Both the position numbers and the translations under genes were made by a program. Shown here in pieces: positions 10,093 to 18,092 of a DNA stretch of 64,000 nucleotides. The notes below the pieces were generated by a model. The model saw nothing but the letters and a program-made list of their open reading frames with translations. It was not told the origin of the DNA and ran no database searches. The stretch is taken from assembly GCA_046233135.1 (NCBI GenBank), contig JBJXHN010000002.1, positions 496,001 through 560,000 of the forward strand, read 5' to 3'. Every line of letters begins with the position of its first letter. Position 1 is the first letter of the stretch. Source of the DNA: JBJXHN01 sp046233135 (GTDB lineage: Bacteria; Pseudomonadota; Alphaproteobacteria; Rhodospirillales; Rhodospirillaceae).

Positions 10093-10827
10093 ATGACCAG
10101 GACCGTACTCGTGACCGGCGCCAGCCGGGGGATCGGCCGCGCCACGGCCATTGCCGCCGCCGCCCGGGGCTGGCGTGTGGGGATCAACTACGCCGGCAAT
10201 CAGGGTGCGGCCGAGGATACCCTGTCCGCCGTGGAAGCCGCCGGCGGCAAGGGCTTCGTGGCCTGTGCCGATATCTCCCGCGAAGACGAGGTGCTGGCCC
10301 TGTTCGATCAGGTGGCCAGCGCCCTGGGTCCCATCGACGCGCTGGTCAACAACGCCGGCATCGTCGCTCCGGTCAAGACCCTGGCGGAAATGGATGTGGC
10401 CCGCATGCGCCGGCTGTTCGAGGTCAATATCCTCGGCTCTTTCCTGTGTGCCCGTGAAGCCGCCCGCCGCCTGCCCGACGGCGGGGCCATCGTCAACGTA
10501 TCCTCGATCGCCGCCAAGCTGGGCTCGCCCAACGAGTTCATCGACTATGCCGCCTCGAAGGGGGCGATCGATTCGATGACGGTGGGGCTGGCCAAGGAAC
10601 TGGCGCCCCGCGCCATCCGCGTCAACGGCGTGCGTCCCGGCCTGATCGACACGGATATCCATGGCTCCGCCGGCGTGCCCGATCGGGTGGCGCGGATGGA
10701 ACGCACCGTCCCTCTGGGCCGGGCCGGCCGTGCGGACGAGGTGGCCAATGCCATCCTCTGGCTGCTGGATGGCGAGCAGAGCAGCTATATCACCGGTGTC
10801 CTGCTGGACGTTGGTGGGGGACGCTGA
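10093..10827 (+). CDS. SDR-family oxidoreductase (FabG-like)
   Basis: 244 residues with the classical short-chain dehydrogenase layout: cofactor loop TGASRGIG (residues 7-14), NNAG near residue 87, and the catalytic pair in YAASKGAID near 153. The segment after the second beta strand (NYAGN) suggests NADP(H) preference. It resembles SDR family members annotated as glucose/3-ketoacyl reductases, but the substrate cannot be assigned. The ATG follows GGGAG. The gene lies between the groEL terminator and the convergent rnhB and looks monocistronic. Confidence 0.85.
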   Translation: MTRTVLVTGASRGIGRATAIAAAARGWRVGINYAGNQGAAEDTLSAVEAAGGKGFVACADISREDEVLALFDQVASALGPIDALVNNAGIVAPVKTLAEMDVARMRRLFEVNILGSFLCAREAARRLPDGGAIVNVSSIAAKLGSPNEFIDYAASKGAIDSMTVGLAKELAPRAIRVNGVRPGLIDTDIHGSAGVPDRVARMERTVPLGRAGRADEVANAILWLLDGEQSSYITGVLLDVGGGR

Positions 10828-10868
10828 GGTGGGGGGCGGCGCTGAGGTGGGGGGGGCGCTGAGGAGGG
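10823..10868 (+). repeat. G-rich tandem repeat with quadruplex potential
   Basis: GCTGAGG recurs at 10823, 10841 and 10858, each followed by a G run (6, 8 and 4 G), with a further GGGGG just upstream in the SDR coding end. The repeat starts inside the SDR stop codon and fills the gap to the convergent rnhB stop. The + strand has the four G runs needed for a G-quadruplex, although with long loops. Confidence 0.6.
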
Positions 10869-10869
10869 G

Positions 10870-11508
10870 TTACAGCAGAGTCGCCGCTCCGCCTTCGGCG
10901 GGGCTCAGCAGGGCACGGACGGGGGCGAAGCTGCGGCGGTGGTGCGGCGTCGGCCCCAGGCGCACCAGGGCGGCGCGGTGGGCGGCCGTACCGTAGCCGG
11001 CGTTGTTCTCCCACCCATAGCCGGGGAAGGCCCCGGCCAGCTCCGTCATCCGCGCGTCCCGCGTCACCTTGGCGGCGATGGAGGCGGCGGCGATGGACCA
11101 GCTCAGGTTGTCGCCCTTGACCACGGCGCGGGCCGGGCAGGTCAGCACCGGGGTGCGGTTGCCGTCGATCAGCGCCAGATCCACCGGCCGGTTCAGGGCG
11201 GTCAGCGCCCGCTGCATGGCCAGGAAGGTCGCCTGCAGGATATTGTGGCAGTCGATTTCCTCCACGCTGGCTTCCCCCGTGGCGATGGTCACGCCGGGGG
11301 ACTGGCAAAGGGCGGCATACAGCTGCACCCGTACCGGCTCGGACAGCTTTTTCGAATCGTCCAGGGCGGCCAGCAGGGTGGGGTCCGCCGTGTCGGGGTC
11401 GAGGATGGCCGCACCGGCCATCACCGGTCCGGCCAGGGGGCCGCGGCCGGCCTCGTCCACTCCGGCGACAATCCCCCCGGCGGCCCGTTCCAGCGTGTAG
11501 TCAGGCAT
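10870..11508 (-). CDS. rnhB: Ribonuclease HII
   Basis: 212 residues. The catalytic start GVDEAGRGPLAGPV (residues 16-29) supplies the DE pair; ALIDGNRTP and the later SWSIAAASIAAKVTRDA segment carry the remaining acidic and structural residues of type 2 RNase H. It removes RNA from RNA-DNA hybrids and misincorporated ribonucleotides. The ATG overlaps the end of the antiporter gene by 8 bp, so the two are probably coupled. Length fits the family. Confidence 0.95.
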   Translation of the reverse strand: MPDYTLERAAGGIVAGVDEAGRGPLAGPVMAGAAILDPDTADPTLLAALDDSKKLSEPVRVQLYAALCQSPGVTIATGEASVEEIDCHNILQATFLAMQRALTALNRPVDLALIDGNRTPVLTCPARAVVKGDNLSWSIAAASIAAKVTRDARMTELAGAFPGYGWENNAGYGTAAHRAALVRLGPTPHHRRSFAPVRALLSPAEGGAATLL

Positions 11509-13048
11509 CGGGGCGGGTCTCCTCGGGTGCCGGCTTTTTTGCGGCCGGGGGGGCTTCGGCAGGGGTGTCTTCTTCCTGCGGGACGGTGGTGGTGGCCTCG
11601 TCGACCGCGTCAGGCGGTGGAGCTTTCCGGTCCTCTGCCGCTATCGTTTCGGCCGTCGTTCCGGCGACTGCAGCGCCTGGTGCTTTTGGCCCGGCGGCTG
11701 CCGCCACGGCCCCGGTCCGGCGGCGCCAGGGCAGGCGGGGCGGCGGGCGCATGCGGCGCAGGGTGCGGGCCGAGGCATCGGCGGTGGCGCTGGCCGTTGC
11801 GCTGGCGGTGGCGCCGGCCTTGCCCAGGCGGCGGCGGGTGCGGCGCAGGCTGCTGCCCAGCAGGTTGTCCCAGACGTCGCCCAGGGTTTTCAGCGGCGTC
11901 CGCACGGTCGACATCTTGCGGATGGTGGCCACCCACAGCGGTGTCACCATCAGGCTGAGCACGGTGACCGAGATCAGCAGCTGGCTCATGCGGGCGTCCA
12001 GCAGTCCCAGGGTCAGGCCCAGCCCCACCAGGACGAACGAGAATTCGCCCACCTGCGCCAGGGCCACCGACGACAGCACCACCCGGGGCCAGTCGAGCCC
12101 CAGCAGGCGCAGACCCAGGACGTTCAGCAGGGTCTTGAAGACCACCACGACGCCGACCAGGAACAGCACCGGACCCAGGTTATCGACCAGGAAGGTCAGG
12201 TCCAGCAGCAGGCCGACGGACAGGAAGAACACCATCAGCAGCACCGACTGGATCGGCTGGGCGCCGTGTTCGAAGGTCTCCGCCTGGTCGGAGTTGCCGA
12301 GGATCAGCCCGGCCAGGAAGGCACCATAGCCCGCCGACAGCTCTGCCGCGCCGGCCAGGGCGGCGGCCCCGAAGCAGAAGCCCAGGCCGGCCAGCGGCAC
12401 CAGGTCCTTGTGGCGGCTGGCTTCCCGCGCCAGGGGCAGGGGCAGCGGCCGGCGCGCCAGATACAGCACCAGGCCGATCAGGATGGCCACGGATCCGGCC
12501 ACCTTGATGCCGTCGGTGGTGCTGAATCCCTCTCCGGCCAGACCGTTCAGGGTCATGATCATCGGTGCGACGGCCATGTCCTGGGCGATCAGGATGCCGA
12601 CGATGATGCGCCCCGTCCGGCTTTGCAGGGCGCCGATCTGTTCCAGCAGCTTGATCACCACGGCGGTGGACGACAGGGCCAGGGCGAAGGCCAGCAGCAC
12701 CGCTTGCCCCAGGGGCAGGCCGAGCCAGTCCCGGGCCAGCAGCATCACCCCCATGCTGCCGGCCACCTGAATGGCCGTGGCCCCCAGCGCGATGCGCCAC
12801 ACCTGCATCAGGGTGGACACCTTCAGTTCCAGCCCCAGGATGAACAGCAGCATCAGCACCCCCAGCTCGGCCATGAGCTGGATGCCCTCCCGGTTCTCGA
12901 TCAGGCCGAGAAGGGAGGGGCCGAGCACCACACCGCAGAGGATGTAGCCAAGAATGGCCGGCTGACGCAGACGCGTCAGCAGCAGGCCGCCCACCAGGGC
13001 GACCACGACCACGAATGCCAGTTCTGTAATATCGCCATGTCCGTGCAT
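11501..13048 (-). CDS. CPA2-family cation:proton antiporter without RCK domain
   Basis: About 515 residues from the ATG at 13048 (MHGHGDITELAFVVVVALVG); ATGs at 13060 and 13177 are alternatives. Roughly 12 membrane segments cover residues 1-390, with the Na+/H+ exchanger-type stretches RQPAILGYILCGVVLGP and ALALSSTAVVIKLL. In place of the RCK/TrkA-N domain common in Kef/YbaL relatives, the last 130 residues are low-complexity: an Ala-Ser-Thr run (TASATASATADAS), an Arg/Pro-rich stretch and an acidic Pro-rich end, all probably disordered in the cytoplasm. It exchanges monovalent cations for protons; K+ or Na+ preference is unclear. It overlaps rnhB by 8 bp. Confidence 0.85.
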   Translation of the reverse strand: MHGHGDITELAFVVVVALVGGLLLTRLRQPAILGYILCGVVLGPSLLGLIENREGIQLMAELGVLMLLFILGLELKVSTLMQVWRIALGATAIQVAGSMGVMLLARDWLGLPLGQAVLLAFALALSSTAVVIKLLEQIGALQSRTGRIIVGILIAQDMAVAPMIMTLNGLAGEGFSTTDGIKVAGSVAILIGLVLYLARRPLPLPLAREASRHKDLVPLAGLGFCFGAAALAGAAELSAGYGAFLAGLILGNSDQAETFEHGAQPIQSVLLMVFFLSVGLLLDLTFLVDNLGPVLFLVGVVVVFKTLLNVLGLRLLGLDWPRVVLSSVALAQVGEFSFVLVGLGLTLGLLDARMSQLLISVTVLSLMVTPLWVATIRKMSTVRTPLKTLGDVWDNLLGSSLRRTRRRLGKAGATASATASATADASARTLRRMRPPPRLPWRRRTGAVAAAAGPKAPGAAVAGTTAETIAAEDRKAPPPDAVDEATTTVPQEEDTPAEAPPAAKKPAPEETRPDA

Positions 13049-13127
13049 GGGCGACACCATACCCGCATCATCGGGGCGGAGAAAAGGCAAGCTTACACCA
13101 CAAAGTGGGGGTGATGCGCGACGCTCC

Positions 13128-14243
13128 CTACAACAGCGACAGTTGCTGGCCCTTTGGTGGATGAAAGCGCGTGACATCCAGCGACTCCGTCGCCGGCAGG
13201 GTCAGCCCCAGGCGGCGGCAGGCCAGGTGGTAGCGGCGCATCAGCAGGGTGGCATAGGGGCCATCGCCTTTCATGCGCTGGCCGAAGGCCGCCTGATTCA
13301 GGGCGCCCCGCCGGGTCTGGCGGATCAGGGACAGCACATGGGTGGCCCGCTGCGGCACATGGGCGTGCAGCCATTCCTCGAACAGCGGGGCGACCTCCTG
13401 GGGCAGGCGCAGCAGGATGGTGGCGGCTCCGGTGGCCCCGGCGTCGGCCGCGGCGGCGAGGATGCGTTCCAGCTCCTGATCCGTCAGCCCGGGGATCATC
13501 GGCGCCACCATCACGGTGGTGGGGATGCCGGCTTCGGCCAGGGCGCGGATGGCGGCCAGGCGGGCGGCGGGCGGGCTGGCCCGGGGCTCCAGCGTGCGGG
13601 CCAGATCGCGGTCCAGGGTGGTGACGGAGATCCCCACATGCACCAGCCGCCGCGCGGCCATCTGCGTCAGGATGTCGCGGTCGCCCAGGATGGCTGCCGA
13701 CTTGGTGGTGATCATCACCGGATGATCGCAGGCTTCCAGCACCTCCAGAATGCCCCGGGTGATGCCGTAGCGGCCTTCGATCGGCTGGTAGGGGTCGGTG
13801 TTGGTCCCCATGCCCAGCGGCCGGCAGACATATCCCGGGCGGTCCAGTTCCCGGCGCAGCAGGGCCGGCGCCAGGGGCTTGGAGGTCAGGCGGCTTTCGA
13901 AATCCAGTCCCGGCGACAGCCCCAGCCAGGCATGGCTGGGCCGGGCGAAGCAATAGACGCAGCCATGCTCGCACCCCCGATAGGGATTGATGGAGCGGTC
14001 GAAGGGGATGTCCGGGCTGTCGTTCCGGGCGATGACGCTGCGGCTTTTATCTTCGGTGACCGTGGTGCGGGGGGCGACGGTCCAGTCCTCTGGCCCCAAG
14101 TCCCAGCCGTCATGGTCCCGCTGCCGGCGTTCGCGTTCATAGCGGCCGGTGGCGTTGGATACGGCCCCGCGATGGGCAACGGGCCTGTCTGGCAGTGCAT
14201 CGATCATGCCTCGCAGGATGCCCCGCTTTTGGCTTGCGATCAA
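13128..14243 (-). CDS. PA0069-type radical SAM protein
   Basis: 371 residues. The radical SAM cluster motif is RGCEHGCVYCFAR (C-x3-C-x2-C) near residue 92, which ligates a [4Fe-4S] cluster and SAM. Flanking segments (NPYRGCEHGCVYCFARPSHA; GTNTDPYQPIE; VGISVTTLDRDLARTLEPRA) match the SPL-related/PA0069 group, a widespread family without an established substrate. A second ATG 12 codons in (MIDALPDRPVAHRG) is a possible start. It precedes the antiporter by 79 bp on the same strand and may share its transcript. Confidence 0.88.
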   Translation of the reverse strand: MIASQKRGILRGMIDALPDRPVAHRGAVSNATGRYERERRQRDHDGWDLGPEDWTVAPRTTVTEDKSRSVIARNDSPDIPFDRSINPYRGCEHGCVYCFARPSHAWLGLSPGLDFESRLTSKPLAPALLRRELDRPGYVCRPLGMGTNTDPYQPIEGRYGITRGILEVLEACDHPVMITTKSAAILGDRDILTQMAARRLVHVGISVTTLDRDLARTLEPRASPPAARLAAIRALAEAGIPTTVMVAPMIPGLTDQELERILAAAADAGATGAATILLRLPQEVAPLFEEWLHAHVPQRATHVLSLIRQTRRGALNQAAFGQRMKGDGPYATLLMRRYHLACRRLGLTLPATESLDVTRFHPPKGQQLSLL

Positions 14244-14343
14244 GAACAGAAAGTGAACATATTCAAAAAACGGGTCTATAGGGGACCAAGGGAGTCGCTA
14301 TATTTTCACAATTTTCGTGTGTATTCCTGGTACAGTGATGTCT

Positions 14344-14416
14344 CTCGCCGGATCGGCGGGACGGCGAGAAACCCCCCGGAGATCCGGGGCAGACGGGAAA
14401 ACCCGCAAGGCGACGC
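14344..14416 (+). promoter_or_regulatory. Multi-hairpin leader upstream of the DUF2442 gene
   Basis: Four small hairpins stand in a row: CTCGCCG/CGGCGAG (14344-14368), CCCCGG-AGAT-CCGGGG (14374-14389), CGGG-AAAA-CCCG (14394-14405) and GGCG-A-CGCC (14408-14416). The region lies between an AT-rich promoter-like stretch (14244-14340) and the ATG at 14451. I could not match it to a known riboswitch class. Confidence 0.4.
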
Positions 14417-14450
14417 CACGATACCGAACACCGCCAATGGGAGGGCGAGC

Positions 14451-14702
14451 ATGGATTTGTTTTCTCCTGCGAACGGTCACCGGCTGCAGGCGCTCAGCGC
14501 CGATACGGACAAGCTGTCCGTGACCCTGGACGACGGCCGCACCATCCGGTTGCCCCGGGAATGGTTCGCCCAGATCGCCGTTTCTTCGGCCGTGCAACGG
14601 GACGCCTGGGAGACCGCGACGGTCGATCGCCTGTCGTCCCTGGCGGACCTGCCGGGCGAAACCGGGTACCTGCCTCAGCTGCATCAGGGTCTGGCGGTTT
14701 AG
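14451..14702 (+). CDS. Small DUF2442-like protein
   Basis: 83 residues, MDLFSPANGHRLQALSADTD. The segment SVTLDDGRTIRLPREWF followed by a helix with ERxxW-like character (VQRDAWETA) resembles DUF2442 proteins, small single-domain proteins sometimes found in toxin-antitoxin-like pairs. GGGAGGGCGAGC precedes the ATG. No partner toxin is adjacent. The open frame extends far upstream, but only this part looks like a protein. Confidence 0.65.
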   Translation: MDLFSPANGHRLQALSADTDKLSVTLDDGRTIRLPREWFAQIAVSSAVQRDAWETATVDRLSSLADLPGETGYLPQLHQGLAV

Positions 14703-14935
14703 ACTCCCTCCAATCCTGAGTCCGTCCGGTCTGTCCGGGCCTGCGCTCTGGTGTCCGTTCTACGGAGGCCGGAGCGCTTGCCTGTGGGTGCGGTAAACAA
14801 ATATAAACAATTGGATGCAGTCTTTCGAACGTGATAACCGAAAGATTTGCACTTAAAAAGTGTTACTGCATGCAAAAATATCATGCGGGTTACGGGTATT
14901 TTGCGGCTGTTTCCTCTCGGGAGCCCCTCTAGACT

Positions 14936-14941
14936 TATAAT
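14936..14941 (+). promoter_or_regulatory. Candidate -10 box for the LuxR-type gene
   Basis: A perfect TATAAT lies 35 bp before the chosen start, without a matching -35 at normal spacing, so it may need an activator. The 273-bp gap 14703-14975 is AT-rich in its second half and includes the small palindrome CACTT-AAA-AAGTG. Confidence 0.4.
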
Positions 14942-14975
14942 CGGGGAAGGTGTTCGGAGGGAGAACAGGCCGCTC

Positions 14976-16193
14976 ATGACAGATCTTGCGCGATGTACGG
15001 AAATGTTGCCGGCGCTTTACGACTTGGCGCTTGATCCCTCCGGCTGGGTGGAGGTGATGGATCGTCTGGCCGGTCACATGAATGCCAAGGGCGCGGTATT
15101 GACGCTGATCGATCCGACCGACACCGCCCTTTGCCGGACAGCGCATAGCAGCCTGTTCACCTTCGCCGACATTGCCGAATTCGATCGCCAATGGGCGGAC
15201 CAAGATCGGGATACCTTTCTGTATCTGCTGAAGTCCGACCGCCTGGGTTTCCGGTCCGATATGGAAGCCCTGGGCCTGGACCGGCTGGAGGACCATGCCG
15301 CCCATCCCCCCGTCGCCTATCTGGAAGCCCGCTACGGCGTGCGCCACCGGGCGGCGTCCCGCCTGTCCCTGCACGGGCTGTGGAAGGACCTCATGGCGGT
15401 TCAGTACGACTGCCGGCGTGGTCCCATCACGCCTGACGAAGCGGCCGTGGGCGATTTTCTGGCGCCTCACTTCGGCAAGCTTTTGGAGATTTCGCGCACC
15501 TTCACCGTGCTGCGTTCCCGCTACAATGCCACTCTGACCGTGCTCGACCGGTTGATGCTGGGGGTGTTCATCTGTACCGCATCGGCGACGGTGGCGCTTT
15601 CCAACAGCACCGCCGCCGGCCTCATTGAGCGGCGGGATGCCTTTCGTCTGGCGTCCGGCGGCCGGCTGACCTGCATGGACGAGGACAGCGACGCCCGGCT
15701 GAAGATGGCCATCGCCCGGGCCTGCGACCTGGCCGCCGGGGTCGCCGGCCCTATGCTGGGAGGCGCCGCCGGGGACAGCGGCGGCGGCGGAGTGGGAGAA
15801 AGTCTGACCGTTGCCGGGCGGGGGCGGCTGCATCCCTATCTGATCTCGGTCGCCCCGCTGTGCGACGGGCAGGAGGCGGATTTCGGCAGCGGCTGCCTGG
15901 TCACGGTGATCGATCCGGACAGCCCCCGGACCCTGGCGGCCACCCATTTCGACGCCCTGTTCGGTCTGACCCGGGCAGAGATGGAGACCTGCGGCCTGAT
16001 GCTGGCCGGGCTCAGCACCCGGGACATCGCCGAAACGCGCCGAGTCAGTCCGGAAACCGCCCGCAGCCAGACCAAGGCGGTGCTGGCCAAGGCGGGGGCG
16101 AAGGGGCGGACCGACCTGATCCGCCTGGCGGCTACCTTGAACCCGCCGCTTGACGCGGCGCCGCTGCTGTCTCCGGATCCGGATGCGGCGTGA
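14976..16193 (+). CDS. LuxR-type transcriptional regulator
   Basis: 405 residues from ATG 14976 (MTDLARCTEMLPALYDLALDP). The last 65 residues form a LuxR HTH: LTRAEMETCGLMLAGLSTRDIAE then SPETARSQTKAVLAKAGAKGRTDLIRL. The long N-terminal part has no domain I recognise with confidence; its start (LYDLALDPSGWVEVMDRLAGHM) resembles other LuxR solo regulators, and a PAS-like sensor part is possible. Its 3' end overlaps the convergent hydroquinone reductase gene by 62 bp. It may regulate that gene or wrbA, an inference from proximity only. Confidence 0.8.
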   Translation: MTDLARCTEMLPALYDLALDPSGWVEVMDRLAGHMNAKGAVLTLIDPTDTALCRTAHSSLFTFADIAEFDRQWADQDRDTFLYLLKSDRLGFRSDMEALGLDRLEDHAAHPPVAYLEARYGVRHRAASRLSLHGLWKDLMAVQYDCRRGPITPDEAAVGDFLAPHFGKLLEISRTFTVLRSRYNATLTVLDRLMLGVFICTASATVALSNSTAAGLIERRDAFRLASGGRLTCMDEDSDARLKMAIARACDLAAGVAGPMLGGAAGDSGGGGVGESLTVAGRGRLHPYLISVAPLCDGQEADFGSGCLVTVIDPDSPRTLAATHFDALFGLTRAEMETCGLMLAGLSTRDIAETRRVSPETARSQTKAVLAKAGAKGRTDLIRLAATLNPPLDAAPLLSPDPDAA

Positions 16194-17148
16194 CTGCGGC
16201 GGGATCCCATTTGGTACCGGTCACCGGCGCCCGATAGTCGATCTCCGGCCCTTTGGGAATGATGCCCGTCGGGTTGATGGTGCGGTGGCTGCCGTAGTAG
16301 TGGCCCTTGATGTGGTCCATGTGCACGGTTTGGGCCACGCCGGGCACCTGATACAGGGCGCGGGTATAGGGACCCAGGTTGGGGTAATCGGCGATCCGGC
16401 GCAGGTTGCACTTGAAGTGCCCCACATAGACCGGGTCGAAGCGCACGAGCGTGGTGAACAGCCGCCAATCGGCTTCGGTGATCCGGTCTCCGGCCAGCCA
16501 GGGCTGGCGGGAGAGGATCTCCTCCACCCGGTCCAGGGCGGTGAACAGGGCGGTCACCGCCTCGTCGTATGCCTCTTGCGCGGTGGCGAAGCCGGCCTTG
16601 TAGACGCCGTTGTTGATGTCGTCATAGACCCAGCTGTTCACCGCGTCGATGGTCTCGCGCAGGTCTTCTGGGTACAGCGCCGGCCCGTCGGCGATATCCG
16701 GGAAGGCGCTGTCGAACATGCGCAGGATTTCCGAGGACTCGTTGGACACGATGGTCCCGGTCGCCTTGTCCCACAGCACCGGCACGGTCACCCGGCCGGT
16801 GTAGTCCGGCTTGGCGCGGGTGTAGATCTCGTGCAGGAAGCGGGCACCGAACAGCGGATCGGCGCCGTCCGCCAGTTCCCATCCATTGTCGAGCATCAGC
16901 GGCTCGACAACGGAAACCGATACCGCATCCTCCAGGCCCTTCAGGGCGCGGGCGATCAGGGTGCGGTGTGCCCAGGGACAGGCGTAAGAGACATACAGGT
17001 GGTAGCGCCCGGCCTCGGCCTTGAAGCCGGAACTGCCGTCGGCGGTCACCCACTGGCGGAAGGCGCTGTCCTGGCGCTTGAAGCGTCCGCCGGTGCTTTT
17101 GGTGTCGTACCACTGGTCGTGCCAGACACCATCGATCAACAGGCCCAT
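16132..17148 (-). CDS. Glutathionyl-hydroquinone reductase (YqjG/EcfA-type GST)
   Basis: 338 residues. The catalytic Cys lies in YVSYACPWAHRTLI near residue 56, a hallmark of Xi-class glutathione transferases; SNESSEILRMFD is the glutathione-binding segment and WLAGDRITEADWRLF the C-terminal N-capping region. The enzymes reduce glutathionylated hydroquinones in the cytoplasm. The chain ends 62 bp inside the convergent LuxR gene. wrbA, another quinone enzyme, lies 96 bp upstream on the same strand, so both probably serve quinone detoxification. Confidence 0.92.
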   Translation of the reverse strand: MGLLIDGVWHDQWYDTKSTGGRFKRQDSAFRQWVTADGSSGFKAEAGRYHLYVSYACPWAHRTLIARALKGLEDAVSVSVVEPLMLDNGWELADGADPLFGARFLHEIYTRAKPDYTGRVTVPVLWDKATGTIVSNESSEILRMFDSAFPDIADGPALYPEDLRETIDAVNSWVYDDINNGVYKAGFATAQEAYDEAVTALFTALDRVEEILSRQPWLAGDRITEADWRLFTTLVRFDPVYVGHFKCNLRRIADYPNLGPYTRALYQVPGVAQTVHMDHIKGHYYGSHRTINPTGIIPKGPEIDYRAPVTGTKWDPAAVTPHPDPETAAAPRQAAGSR

Positions 17149-17244
17149 GGGGGAACCTCGCGGATGGTTGGGGGAGGCGGCTCCGGCCCTGCCCCACGGG
17201 CGGGGCCGGAGAGTCGGCGGGTCGGGAGCGGGACCCGGGCGGGA

Positions 17245-17844
17245 TCAGGCTTTCAGCTTGGCCGCGATTTCGGTCAGGTGGCGGGCCTGGCCGCGCATGA
17301 TGCCCAGTTCGACGGCATTGGGGGTGCGGGCGCCGTCGGCTCCGGCGATGGTGCCCGCACCATAGGGGCTGCCACCGCGCGAGACACTGACATCGCTGAG
17401 TTCCGCAATGGAATAGGGGGCACCGACGATCACCATGCCGTGGTGGATCAGGGTGTTGTGGAAGGACTGGATGGTGGTTTCGTTGCCCGCACCGGTGCCC
17501 GTCGAGGTGAACACCCCGGCCGGCTTGCCGATCAGCTTGCCTTCCATCCACAGGCCGCCGGTCTGGTCCAGGAAGTTGCGCATCTGCCCGGCCATGTTGC
17601 CGAAGCGGGTGGGGGTGCCGAACAGGATGCCGTCGTAGTCGGCCAGCTCGCCCGGGGTGGCGATGGGGGCGGACTGATCGGTCTTGGCGTTGATCTTGGC
17701 CAGCACGTCGTCGGGCATGTGCTCGGGCACGCGCTTGATCACCGCTTCGGCGCCGGCGACCTGGGCAACCCCTTCGGCGGCGGCCTGCGCCATGGCTTCG
17801 ATATGGCCGTAGGTGGAGTAATACAGAATAAGAATGCGGGTCAT
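17245..17844 (-). CDS. wrbA: NAD(P)H:quinone oxidoreductase WrbA
   Basis: 199 residues. The FMN phosphate loop is YYSTYGHIEAMA (residues 8-19); GTPTRFGNMAGQMRNFLDQT and FTSTGTGAGNETTIQSF are the diagnostic WrbA flavin-site segments. It carries out two-electron reduction of quinones as an FMN-containing tetramer. GGATCC-rich sequence precedes the ATG. The neighbouring hydroquinone reductase suggests a shared quinone-stress role. Confidence 0.95.
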   Translation of the reverse strand: MTRILILYYSTYGHIEAMAQAAAEGVAQVAGAEAVIKRVPEHMPDDVLAKINAKTDQSAPIATPGELADYDGILFGTPTRFGNMAGQMRNFLDQTGGLWMEGKLIGKPAGVFTSTGTGAGNETTIQSFHNTLIHHGMVIVGAPYSIAELSDVSVSRGGSPYGAGTIAGADGARTPNAVELGIMRGQARHLTEIAAKLKA

Positions 17845-17983
17845 GGAGAGGATCCTTTCGGGGGTGTTGATCTCTGATGGCCCTCATGTGGGACTGCGCC
17901 CTTCCGGGACAAATGCCCCCTCGGGAACAGGAGTGTTCACGCATCGGGGACAATCGGGGCAGACCCGTGCGGTTGCCCTGCCG

Positions 17984-18092
17984 CTAGTGCATCGACCCAA
18001 ACGAAGGCGTCAGCCGAAGTTTGGAAAGTTGATGCATAAACAAAGTCCTAGTGCACTGACCGCTGAATTATCTGAATGTGTCAGTGCACTAG
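17984..18092. mobile_element. 109-bp MITE-like element with terminal inverted repeats
   Basis: The left end reads CTAGTGCATCGAC and the right end, read on the other strand, CTAGTGCACTGAC (11 of 13 identical). A third copy of the right-end sequence lies inside at 18048-18060, making a perfect 13-bp inverted repeat with 18080-18092 around a 19-bp spacer. There is no coding capacity. The right end supplies the TAG stop of the membrane-protein gene ending at 18089. Mobility is inferred from structure; no target duplication was identified. Confidence 0.5.

Noticed and set aside
14344..14416. Known riboswitch class (cobalamin, cyclic di-GMP, SAM-II)
   Set aside because: The conserved core sequences of these classes are missing, so only a generic structured leader is reported.
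13047..14702. 551-codon plus-strand frame ending in the DUF2442 gene
   Set aside because: Most of it is antisense to the radical SAM gene. Only the last 83 codons, with their own ribosome site, look like a protein.
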